A DNA stretch of 14,660 nucleotides, taken from positions 1 through 14,660 of the forward strand of contig CANRFD010000028.1 of the NCBI GenBank assembly GCA_947629845.1, written 5' to 3'. Under the pieces are notes generated by a model, which saw only the letters and a list, made by a program, of their open reading frames with translations, made no database searches and was not told the origin of the DNA. How positions within the stretch are numbered: position 1 is the first letter of the stretch; each line of letters begins with the position of its first letter. The translations under genes and the position numbers were made by a program. Origin of the DNA: an uncultured Clostridia bacterium (GTDB taxonomy: Bacteria; Bacillota; Clostridia; Christensenellales; Borkfalkiaceae). Shown here piece after piece: positions 1 through 5,827 of the stretch.

Positions 1-2
1 AG

Positions 3-575
3 GGGGACGGCTTCACGCTGCGGGGCGGCGACCGTACCTATTCCTTCCGCCTGCACTACACCCGCTACCGCGAGCGCTACGCCATATATTTTCGCCTGAA
101 AGAGGGGGAGCGGCGGGAAGAGACGGCGTCTCGCACGCCCTGCGACGTCGTGCAGACGGGCTACGGGCAGTACGAGAGCGACGAGCTGCACGCGCTCGAA
201 GAGAAAAATTCCGTCGCCTGCACCTCGGACGGGACATACCGCTATGCCAAGGCGGGCGGATATTTTTCGTACGACCTTGCCGTGCCGTCCGCGCGTGCTT
301 GCCGCCTCCAAATTTGTCTCCGCCGCGCCGACAACGGCAAGACGCTGAAGATCTCCGTCGGCGGGGAACGGGTGTTCGAGGAACGCCTGCTCTACACGAT
401 GGGCGAAGAGAGCTACGTCCGCGAGCTCGCGCTTTCCCAAGAACTCATTTCCCGCACCGTCCGCACAAAGACCGTGGGCGGGGAGCCGCGCTCCATCATT
501 CGGGTGCGCTTCGAGGGCTCCAAGGGTCGCGCAAGCGCAAGGATATGTGAATTTATCAAACTTTATCTTGAATAA
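3..575 (+). CDS. C-terminal part of a DUF1680/GH127-like glycoside hydrolase (5' end outside window)
   Basis: The frame is open from the window edge and ends at TAA 573-575, giving 190 residues of a longer protein. The visible part resembles the C-terminal beta-sandwich of the DUF1680 (GH127, beta-L-arabinofuranosidase-like) family. It has a YRERYAIYF stretch like the family's RYxVYW segment, then a GYGQYESDELHALEEKNS stretch where family members have a Q-rich H/D/E segment. GGYFSYDLAV, RADNGKTLKISVGGE and a closing hydrophobic strand (ARICEFIKLYL) follow. The catalytic (alpha/alpha)6 domain with its Cys/Glu residues lies upstream and cannot be inspected, so activity and substrate are unconfirmed. 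Family members remove arabinofuranose or related sugars from plant or glycoprotein glycans. The in-frame GTG at 150 is internal, because homologous sequence continues upstream of it. No convincing terminator follows before the next promoter at 598. Confidence 0.62.
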   Translation, partial: GDGFTLRGGDRTYSFRLHYTRYRERYAIYFRLKEGERREETASRTPCDVVQTGYGQYESDELHALEEKNSVACTSDGTYRYAKAGGYFSYDLAVPSARACRLQICLRRADNGKTLKISVGGERVFEERLLYTMGEESYVRELALSQELISRTVRTKTVGGEPRSIIRVRFEGSKGRASARICEFIKLYLE

Positions 576-597
576 GTGAAAAATTTTTTCAATCCTC

Positions 598-626
598 TTT
601 ACAAAATGCAAAAACGATTGTATAAT
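598..626 (+). promoter_or_regulatory. Sigma-A promoter of the DtxR-family gene
   Basis: TTTACA (598-603), a 17-base spacer and a perfect TATAAT (621-626). The expected start point is near 633, where the AGGAGG ribosome site (633-638) begins. The predicted 5' leader is therefore only about 11 bases. Confidence 0.8.
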
Positions 627-643
627 AAGGATAGGAGGAACCC

Positions 644-1003
644 ATGAAATCGCATGAATCGGAGGAAATGTATCTCGAAACCATTCTGCTTCTGCGTTCA
701 CGCATGGCGTCTGTACGCTCGGTCGACATCGTCGAAGAGCTGAACTACGCGAAATCCAGCGTCTCTCGCGCTGTCAATTTGCTCTTGAAGCAGGGATATA
801 TCGTCATCGGAAGCGGCGGGGAGATCACGCTTACCGAAAAAGGCCAGAAAAAGGCGGAGGACGTCTACGAAAAGCACCGCGTCTTTACCGAGATCTTTGT
901 GCGAATGGGCGCCCCGCGGGAGCTCGCCGAGGAGAACGCCTGCCGCATCGAGCACGTCATCTCCGACGATATGTTCGCCATCCTGAAAAAGTCCTTGGAA
1001 TAA
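644..1003 (+). CDS. DtxR-family metal-dependent transcriptional repressor (short form)
   Basis: This 119-residue protein has the DtxR/MntR layout: an N-terminal winged helix (about 5-65, recognition helix near AKSSVSRAVNLLLKQGY) followed by a helical metal-binding and dimerisation segment (about 66-119). Family members bind promoters when loaded with Fe2+ or Mn2+ and shut down metal uptake. By alignment from memory, M9, C100, E103 and H104 match the primary site of DtxR (M10, C102, E105, H106). MntR has Asp and Glu in place of the Met and Cys, which favours an iron-type sensor by inference. H78 matches DtxR H79, but positions equivalent to E83 and H98 are T82 and E96. The C-terminal SH3-like domain of DtxR/IdeR is absent, as in MntR-like short forms. 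The start is set by AGGAGG 5 bases before ATG. No metal transporter gene lies nearby, so its targets are elsewhere. Confidence 0.88.
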   Translation: MKSHESEEMYLETILLLRSRMASVRSVDIVEELNYAKSSVSRAVNLLLKQGYIVIGSGGEITLTEKGQKKAEDVYEKHRVFTEIFVRMGAPRELAEENACRIEHVISDDMFAILKKSLE

Positions 1004-1021
1004 GCGGAAAAATTCAAACAA

Positions 1022-1049
1022 AAAAGGCGCGGCGCACACCGCGTCTTTT
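1022..1049. terminator. Two-way intrinsic terminator between the DtxR-family gene and aroA
   Basis: Stem AAAAGGCGCGG (1022-1032), loop of 6, and CCGCGTCTTTT (1039-1049), with one G:T wobble. Read on the minus strand it is followed by a strong T-run (TTTTTTGTTTG) and so ends aroA. Read on the plus strand it has a shorter CTTTTG tail after the DtxR-family gene. Confidence 0.82.
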
Positions 1050-1114
1050 GCATTCTTTTGTCGGTGAAAGGCGCTATGGGGAGCGCCAAATTCCCGCTTT
1101 CGGCAACCAAACCG

Positions 1115-2383
1115 TCATTTTGTGATGTTTTCGAGAATTGAGAAGAAGTCCGGGAAGGTCTTTTCGCAACATGTCGTATCGTCGATCCGAATGCCCGCCG
1201 TCCGCAGCCCCATGAGCGCGAACGCCATCGCCACGCGGTGGTCGCCGAACGTCCGCACAAGCCCGCCGTGCACCGCCTGCGGCTCGATAAAGATGTCGTC
1301 CCCGTCGGTAAACGAGTGCACGCCGAGCGCGTTGAGATTTTCCACAATGGCCACGATCCTGTCGCACTCCTGCATGCGGATGTGGGAGACGTTGCGCAAA
1401 ATGGAAGGCATCGTGGCATAGGCGGCGAGCGCGGCGACCGTCATGGTCTGATCGGAGAAGTCGGAGAGATCCTCGTCGAAGCCGTTATAGGACGGCACGT
1501 TTCTCCCGTCGGCAACGATCCCCGCAGCCGTATCCCTGATACGCGCGCCCTTTTGTTCGAGCAGTTTCAAAAATTTGAGATCGCCCTGCACGGAAGTCGC
1601 ATGCACGCCCTCGACGAGCACCCGCGCCCCGCACAGGAGGGACAGCGCGTAGAAGTAGCACGCCCCGGAGACGTCGGGCTCCACCTCGTAAATTTCGGGC
1701 GGCGCGCCCTCGGGGGAGACGACGATCTCGTTCCCGCTGCGTTCATAGGGGATGCCGAACGCCGTCAGCATCTTCAGCGTGACGGAGAGATAGCTGCCGC
1801 GCACGCGTGAACCCGTCAGTTTTACGGTGAACGGCCTCCCGAACACGCCCGCCGCGAGCAAAAATCCGCTCGCATACTGCGTGCTGACGTCGGTATTGAC
1901 GACGACCTTGTCCTTTTTCAGTCCCTCGGAGATCAGGGTGAAGGGGAAAACGCCGATCTCGTCGGCATGCTCCACGCGCACGCCCGCTTGCCGCAGGATG
2001 TCCAGCAGATCCATCGGCCGTTTTTGCATCTGCTCGGACGCCGCGATCTCGTATTTTCCGCCGCAGAAAGCGAGCGCCGCCGTCAAAAACCGCGCGGCCG
2101 TTCCCGCGTTGCCCACATGGAGCCGCGCATTTTTGTTGGGAATATCCCCGCCGCACCCGACGACGCAGATCTCGCCGTCGCCGCAGGTGACTTGGATCCC
2201 GAGTGCGCGGAGGCAGCCGATCATGGTCTTGGCGTCCTCGCCGTAGGCGTCGCACACGATGCGCACCGTTCCCCGCGAGAGGGCGGAGAGCACGAGCGCT
2301 CTCGTCAGCATGCTTTTCGATGTCGGTACGCGCACCTGAATGTCGGCGCGCGGCGCAAGTTGTTTTACGCAAAAGGCGTCCAT
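1115..2383 (-). CDS. aroA: 3-phosphoshikimate 1-carboxyvinyltransferase (EPSP synthase)
   Basis: AroA transfers the enolpyruvyl group of PEP to shikimate-3-phosphate in the cytosolic shikimate pathway to chorismate. Counted from the ATG at 2383 (422 residues, normal family length), the hallmark residues are all present. They are TSKSMLTRAL with K23, GNAGTAARFL (91-100), STQYASGFLL, catalytic D311 in SDFSDQTMTVAAL, E339 in QECDRIVAI, H382/R383 in GDHRVAMAF and K408 in CEKTFPDFF. These match E. coli K22, D313, E341, R386 and K411. The family's usual Pro after GNAGTxxR is Phe here. An in-frame ATG at 2428 would add 15 residues, but it lies upstream of the -35 box of a consensus promoter. The 2383 start matches homologues and is chosen. 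The gene stands alone; other shikimate genes are not in view. Confidence 0.96.
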   Translation of the reverse strand: MDAFCVKQLAPRADIQVRVPTSKSMLTRALVLSALSRGTVRIVCDAYGEDAKTMIGCLRALGIQVTCGDGEICVVGCGGDIPNKNARLHVGNAGTAARFLTAALAFCGGKYEIAASEQMQKRPMDLLDILRQAGVRVEHADEIGVFPFTLISEGLKKDKVVVNTDVSTQYASGFLLAAGVFGRPFTVKLTGSRVRGSYLSVTLKMLTAFGIPYERSGNEIVVSPEGAPPEIYEVEPDVSGACYFYALSLLCGARVLVEGVHATSVQGDLKFLKLLEQKGARIRDTAAGIVADGRNVPSYNGFDEDLSDFSDQTMTVAALAAYATMPSILRNVSHIRMQECDRIVAIVENLNALGVHSFTDGDDIFIEPQAVHGGLVRTFGDHRVAMAFALMGLRTAGIRIDDTTCCEKTFPDFFSILENITK

Positions 2384-2389
2384 ACCGCA

Positions 2390-2418
2390 AGTATAGGCAA
2401 TTTTGCGCCGTTTGTCAA
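2390..2418 (-). promoter_or_regulatory. Consensus sigma-A promoter of aroA, leaderless geometry
   Basis: On the minus strand: TTGACA (2418-2413), 17 bases, TATACT (2395-2390), then TGCGGT and the ATG at 2383. The usual start point, 7 bases past the -10 box, is the A of that ATG. No Shine-Dalgarno sequence precedes it, so the aroA mRNA is predicted to be leaderless. Confidence 0.82.
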
Positions 2419-2478
2419 GAAAATGCAAAAGGTCGGCCCGAAAAGTATCGCATTCGCCTTGCGTCGGGAGCGGTTTTG

Positions 2479-2487
2479 TGCTATAAT
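2479..2487 (+). promoter_or_regulatory. Extended -10 promoter of the YgjP-like peptidase gene
   Basis: TGCTATAAT (2479-2487) is an extended -10 element with a perfect TATAAT. The -35 region (TTGCGT, 2459-2464, 17-base spacer) matches only in its TTG, as expected for an extended -10 promoter. The predicted start point (2494-2495) coincides with the ATG at 2495. Confidence 0.72.
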
Positions 2488-2494
2488 GCAGTCA

Positions 2495-3124
2495 ATGGAC
2501 GTCACGGTGATCAAAAGTAAGCGCAGAACGCTTGTCCTTACCGTCACAAGGGAAAAGAAACTCGTCGTGCGGGCTCCGCTCTCCGCGAGCGACAGGGAGA
2601 TCGAAGAATTTATCGCGCGGCACCGCCGCTGGATCGCGGCGCGGCTTGCGGCAAACTCGCCGTCTCTTCCCTCGCTGGAGAACGGCACGGCTCTCGTCCT
2701 CTTCGGAAGATCGTACACGGTCGCGGAGGGGAGGGCGAGATTGCAGGGCGAAACGCTCTTTCTACCCGCCGAGAACCGCGAAAAGGCGCTTGCCGCGCTC
2801 CTGAAGCGGCTCACCGCGAGCTACATGGGGGAACTGACACGCCGCCTCGCCGCGCAATACGGATTTCGGTATGCCTCCGTCCGCGTGACCTCCGCGCGCA
2901 CACGGTGGGGCTCCTGCAGCAAAAACGGCAACATCTCGTACTCGTTCCGGAACGCCTTTTTGCCCGCGCCCGCCGCCGAATACATCGTTTTGCACGAACT
3001 CTGCCACACCCGCTATTTTAACCACAGCGCAAATTTTTGGCATGAACTCGAAGGCATCCTTCCCGATTATGCCGCGCGCAGAAAGCTCGTTCGGAGCTAC
3101 GAATGGGCGATGAAATTCCTTTAA
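2495..3124 (+). CDS. YgjP-like zinc metallopeptidase domain protein (DUF45, SprT/WLM-like)
   Basis: This 209-residue protein has the DUF45 layout: an N-terminal beta-rich part with VIKSKRRTLVLTV and VVRAPLSASDREIEEFI, then the zincin core. The core shows RWGSC (137-141), the HELCH zinc-binding helix (167-171, catalytic Glu 168) and a third ligand at H177 in NHSANFW. Relatives include E. coli YgjP and the M48/SprT group; the cellular substrate is not known. It is predicted cytosolic, with no signal peptide or membrane segment. An in-frame ATG at 2486 overlaps the -10 box and cannot be in the transcript from that promoter, so the ATG at 2495 is chosen. No Shine-Dalgarno is present, consistent with a leaderless mRNA. 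The gene diverges from aroA and has no visible terminator after its TAA. Confidence 0.88.
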   Translation: MDVTVIKSKRRTLVLTVTREKKLVVRAPLSASDREIEEFIARHRRWIAARLAANSPSLPSLENGTALVLFGRSYTVAEGRARLQGETLFLPAENREKALAALLKRLTASYMGELTRRLAAQYGFRYASVRVTSARTRWGSCSKNGNISYSFRNAFLPAPAAEYIVLHELCHTRYFNHSANFWHELEGILPDYAARRKLVRSYEWAMKFL

Positions 3125-3147
3125 TTTCTAAAATTCGACGGTTTACG

Positions 3148-3168
3148 AAGTACTATGCAAGACATAAT
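3148..3168 (+). promoter_or_regulatory. Imperfect dyad element, copy 1 (candidate operator upstream of the rho operon)
   Basis: The sequence AAGTACTATGC-N2-GACATAAT contains the arms ACTATG and CATAAT, which are inverted repeats with one mismatch, around a 5-base centre. A second copy at 8708-8728 differs at only 2 of 21 positions and abuts the PadR gene promoter. PadR operators are often ATG/CAT-type dyads, so an operator role is inferred. It lies about 20 bases before a candidate -35 box at 3190. Confidence 0.5.
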
Positions 3169-3189
3169 AAGCGTAGAATATACAAAACT

Positions 3190-3217
3190 TTGAACAATTT
3201 GCCAATTTTTTTATAAT
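3190..3217 (+). promoter_or_regulatory. Candidate distal promoter of the DUF1934-MBL-rho-ROK operon
   Basis: TTGAAC (3190-3195), a 16-base spacer and TATAAT (3212-3217). The start point would be near 3224, giving a leader of about 100 bases that contains the palindrome at 3271-3286. The region is AT-rich, so a chance match is possible. Confidence 0.45.
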
Positions 3218-3270
3218 ATCATAGTTTTTGTAAAAAATCTTCGCTATGAGATCTTCAAAAAAATCGCGGC

Positions 3271-3286
3271 TTTATTGTACAATAAA
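3271..3286. repeat. Perfect 16-base palindrome, possible operator
   Basis: TTTATTGTACAATAAA reads identically on both strands. It lies between the two candidate promoters of the rho operon, 10 bases before the TTGAGA at 3296. The AT-rich arms without a loop favour a protein-binding site over a terminator. I cannot match it to a named regulator. Confidence 0.45.
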
Positions 3287-3295
3287 CTTGAATAT

Positions 3296-3326
3296 TTGAG
3301 ACAAAAGGTCGGTTTTGTTCTATAAT
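3296..3326 (+). promoter_or_regulatory. Candidate proximal promoter overlapping the DUF1934 start codon
   Basis: TATAAT (3321-3326) sits in CGGTTTTGTTCTATAATG, which is one base different from the YgjP-like gene promoter region (2471-2488). The -35 match is TTGAGA (3296-3301) with a long 19-base spacer. The -10 box includes the AT of the annotated ATG at 3325, so a transcript from here would begin inside the coding frame. Confidence 0.5.
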
Positions 3327-3720
3327 GGATACGAAAGATTGTTTTGTTCGTATTGTCACCTGTTCCGAAGGCGAGGAGCGCACATTTTCCGCAAAGGGCA
3401 TTTTTTGCCGTCGCTCACCCGAAAGTTTTTCCGTTGAGTATTCAGAGGACGGCGACGCGGTCAGCGTCTGTTATGGCGCGGGGCGGCTCTCCATGACGCG
3501 CCGCGGCGAGGTGGGGCTGCGCTCGGAGTTTACGGCAGGCGCCGAGACCGAGACGCGCATTTCCCTCGGCGACGGCGTCGGGATCGTCCCCGCATTTACC
3601 GACGTTTTGCAAATTTCAAAAGACGGTTTCCACGTTACGCTTGGGTATCGCCTGCGTTTTGGGCGCGGCGAAACGAATTTTTCACTAAATATTTCTATTT
3701 CTTTGACGGAGGTTCCATGA
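3325..3720 (+). CDS. DUF1934-like beta-barrel protein (YwiB-like)
   Basis: This 131-residue protein is almost entirely predicted beta-strand, with the alternating pattern of the calycin-like DUF1934 family: VRIVTCSEGEERTFSAKG, SFSVEYSEDGD, GAGRLSMTRRGEVGLRSEFTAG, a GIVPAFTDVLQIS strand, HVTLGYRLRFG and a final FSLNISISL. The family has no established biochemical role. Only one ATG is near the N-terminus (3325), and it overlaps a good -10 box and lacks a Shine-Dalgarno. The true start is therefore uncertain: either transcription begins further upstream or a non-ATG start is used. Its TGA (3718-3720) overlaps the next ATG at 3717, so it is the first gene of a coupled operon with an MBL-fold enzyme and Rho. 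There is no signal peptide. Confidence 0.68.
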   Translation: MDTKDCFVRIVTCSEGEERTFSAKGIFCRRSPESFSVEYSEDGDAVSVCYGAGRLSMTRRGEVGLRSEFTAGAETETRISLGDGVGIVPAFTDVLQISKDGFHVTLGYRLRFGRGETNFSLNISISLTEVP

Positions 3721-4379
3721 AAATTACCTATTTAGGACATTCCTCGTTTCTCCGCTCGCAGGGGGGCGTCCGCATCGTCACCGATCCCTTCGGCTCAATC
3801 GGCTATCCCTTGCCGCCCGCGGAGGCGGATATCGTGACGGTCAGCCACGGGCATTACGACCACTGCAACGTCGCGGGCGTGGGCGGCGCGCCGCGCGTCA
3901 TCCGCTCGGCGGGGCGCTATACGGCGGGCGACGTGCTGATTTCTGCAGTCGAAAGTTTCCACGACGACGCGCAGGGAAGAAAGCGGGGCGGCAATCTCAT
4001 CTTCCGGTTTGCGGGAGAAGGGCTGACCGTCTGCCACCTCGGCGACCTCGGCGAGCCCTGCAACGGCGAACTCGTCGCCAAGATCGGGCAGCCCGACGTT
4101 CTTCTTATTCCCGTCGGTGGGCACTACACGATAGATTTTGCCCGCGCAAAGGAGTATGTGGAGCGCCTCTCTCCCGCCGTCGTCATCCCGATGCACTACA
4201 AGACCAAGGGGCTTCTCATCGACATCGGCGGCGTCGAGCCCTTCCTTTCGCAGTTTGCGGCGGAAGCCATCGAGCGCGTCGGCAGCAGCGTCATTTTAGA
4301 GCGCGGCGACATCGAAAAAATCGCAGACAACGCAAAAAACAACAAAAAAATCATCGTTATGGAGCGAAAACAAGCATGA
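3717..4379 (+). CDS. UlaG-like metallo-beta-lactamase-fold hydrolase
   Basis: The 220-residue protein starts MKITYLGHSSF and keeps the metal-site pattern of the UlaG/UPF0173 branch of the metallo-beta-lactamase fold. It has TDPFGSIG (22-29), SHGHYDH (43-49: H44, H46, D48, H49), a His at 82 in SFHDD, D110 in HLGDLG and H160 in IPMHYKTKG. These residues would hold one or two Zn2+/Mn2+ ions for hydrolysis. Known relatives act on lactones or phosphodiesters, and the substrate here cannot be deduced. It is predicted cytosolic. GGAGG (3708-3712) precedes the ATG by 4 bases, and the ATG overlaps the stop of the DUF1934-like gene. Its own TGA overlaps the rho ATG at 4376, so the three genes are translationally coupled. 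The C-terminus beyond residue 190 is Lys/Asn-rich and probably flexible. Confidence 0.9.
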   Translation: MKITYLGHSSFLRSQGGVRIVTDPFGSIGYPLPPAEADIVTVSHGHYDHCNVAGVGGAPRVIRSAGRYTAGDVLISAVESFHDDAQGRKRGGNLIFRFAGEGLTVCHLGDLGEPCNGELVAKIGQPDVLLIPVGGHYTIDFARAKEYVERLSPAVVIPMHYKTKGLLIDIGGVEPFLSQFAAEAIERVGSSVILERGDIEKIADNAKNNKKIIVMERKQA

Positions 4380-5815
4380 ACGAAACAGAAACCCAACTTC
4401 GCAGCTACCTCGACCTGTTGCCCATCGCGACCCTTCGCGTCGCGGGCAGAACGTACGGCGTGCACAAGGCGTCGGTCTACAACAAGGATGTGCTGATTAA
4501 CGAGATCGTGCAGATCATCTCGGGGAAAAAACTCCCCGAGCCGCAGTCCCGCCGCGGCGCGCCCGTCAAGCAGGCCTTCCTCGATCCCACCATCTGCGCC
4601 AAACTCGACGAATTTAAGTCCGCCTTCAAGCAGTCCGATTCGCCCAATGCGCGCCCCATGCTCGGCGTGGCGTCGCCCGACTACGTCGAAACGGACAACA
4701 CCGTCTACAAGGGCATTTTGGAGATCACGCAGGGGGGCTACGGCTTCCTGCGCGCGAAGAATTGCCAGCCGTCCAACAACGGTTCCGACGTATTCATCGC
4801 CGCGCCCGTCATCCACTCGCTCCGCTTGCGCGCGGGCGATTTTGTCGCCTGCACCGCCAGACCCCGCATCAAGAACGATTCTCCCGCGATGAACGAGCTC
4901 CTCTGCGTCAACGGGTATCCCATCGGCAAGTACGAGCAGCGTCCCGCATTCGATTCGCTCACCGCCCAGTACGCCAAGGAGAAGATCGAGCTCTCGGACG
5001 GGGAGACCGACCTTTCCCTGCGCCTTCTCGACCTGTTCATCCCCATCGGCAAGGGGCAGCGTGCGCTCATCATCGCGCCCCCCAAGGCGGGCAAGACCAC
5101 GCTGCTCAAAAACGTGGCGCGCGCCATTGCCGATCACCACAGGGAAATCACGCTCATCGTGCTCCTGATCGACGAGCGTCCCGAGGAAGTCACCGACATC
5201 CGTTCGTGCGTCCCCGAGGCGGAGGTCATCTATTCCACGTTCGACGAGGGCGCCGATCATCACATCCGCGCCGCCGAACTCACCATGGCGCACGCAAAGC
5301 GCCTCGCGGAGCACGGCAAAGACGTGCTCATCCTGCTCGATTCGCTCACCAAACTCACCCGCGCCTACAACTACATCGCGGAGAGCACGGGCAAGACGCT
5401 CTCCGGCGGGCTGGAGGCGGGCGCCCTTGCCGAGCCCAAGCGCTTTTTCGGCGCCGCGCGCAACACGGTGGAGGCGGGCAGCATCACGGTGCTCGCGACC
5501 GCGCTCGTCGATACGGGCAGCCGCATGGACGACGTCATCTACGAGGAATTTAAGGGCACGGGCAATGCGGATATCTTCCTCTCCCGCGACCTCGCCGAAC
5601 GCCGCATTTTCCCCGCCATCGACATCCGCCGCTCCGGTACGCGCAAAGAGGAGCTGCTTCTTTCCTCGGACGAGCTCTCCGCCGTCTACAAACTGCGCGA
5701 GCGCGGGATCACGGAGAACGTCGCCGGCGTCATCGACATGCTCAAGCGCACGCAGGACAACGAGGAATTTATCGCCCGCCTTCCGGAGTGGCTGCGCATT
5801 TACAAGAACATTTAA
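4376..5815 (+). CDS. rho: Transcription termination factor Rho
   Basis: Rho is a hexameric RNA helicase that loads on untranslated RNA and uses ATP to release RNA polymerase. At 479 residues it is longer than E. coli Rho (419). The order is an N-terminal Rho_N helical domain (about 5-50), a charged linker (about 51-108), and a cold-shock-like RNA-binding domain (about 109-185, with GILEITQGGYGFLRA). The RecA-like ATPase follows, with Walker A APPKAGKT (234-241), DERPEEVTDI (266-275), STFDE, Walker B LILLDSLTKLTRAYN (D322), the LSGGLEAGALAEPKRFFGAARN Q-loop region and RSGTRKEELL (419-428). The residue after GKT is Thr where E. coli has Met. The extra length is mostly the linker. The ATG overlaps the stop of the MBL-fold gene, with a GGAG 11 bases upstream. 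Loss of coupling at that overlap would be one natural way for Rho to sense its own excess; this is inference. Confidence 0.97.
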   Translation: MNETETQLRSYLDLLPIATLRVAGRTYGVHKASVYNKDVLINEIVQIISGKKLPEPQSRRGAPVKQAFLDPTICAKLDEFKSAFKQSDSPNARPMLGVASPDYVETDNTVYKGILEITQGGYGFLRAKNCQPSNNGSDVFIAAPVIHSLRLRAGDFVACTARPRIKNDSPAMNELLCVNGYPIGKYEQRPAFDSLTAQYAKEKIELSDGETDLSLRLLDLFIPIGKGQRALIIAPPKAGKTTLLKNVARAIADHHREITLIVLLIDERPEEVTDIRSCVPEAEVIYSTFDEGADHHIRAAELTMAHAKRLAEHGKDVLILLDSLTKLTRAYNYIAESTGKTLSGGLEAGALAEPKRFFGAARNTVEAGSITVLATALVDTGSRMDDVIYEEFKGTGNADIFLSRDLAERRIFPAIDIRRSGTRKEELLLSSDELSAVYKLRERGITENVAGVIDMLKRTQDNEEFIARLPEWLRIYKNI

Positions 5816-5827
5816 GGAGGAAGAGCA

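Noticed and set aside
577..591. AT palindrome TGAAAAATTTTTTCA after the glycosidase gene as a terminator
   Set aside because: The stem has almost no GC pairs and no loop, so it would not be stable enough for intrinsic termination.
2384..2428. Longer aroA start at 2428 (15 extra residues)
   Set aside because: It lies upstream of the -35 box of the aroA promoter, and the extra residues are absent from the family N-terminus.
3246..3299. 17-codon leader peptide frame (starts MRSSKKSRLY) before the DUF1934 gene
   Set aside because: No Shine-Dalgarno, no run of regulatory codons and no terminator/antiterminator pair after it; a chance frame is likely.
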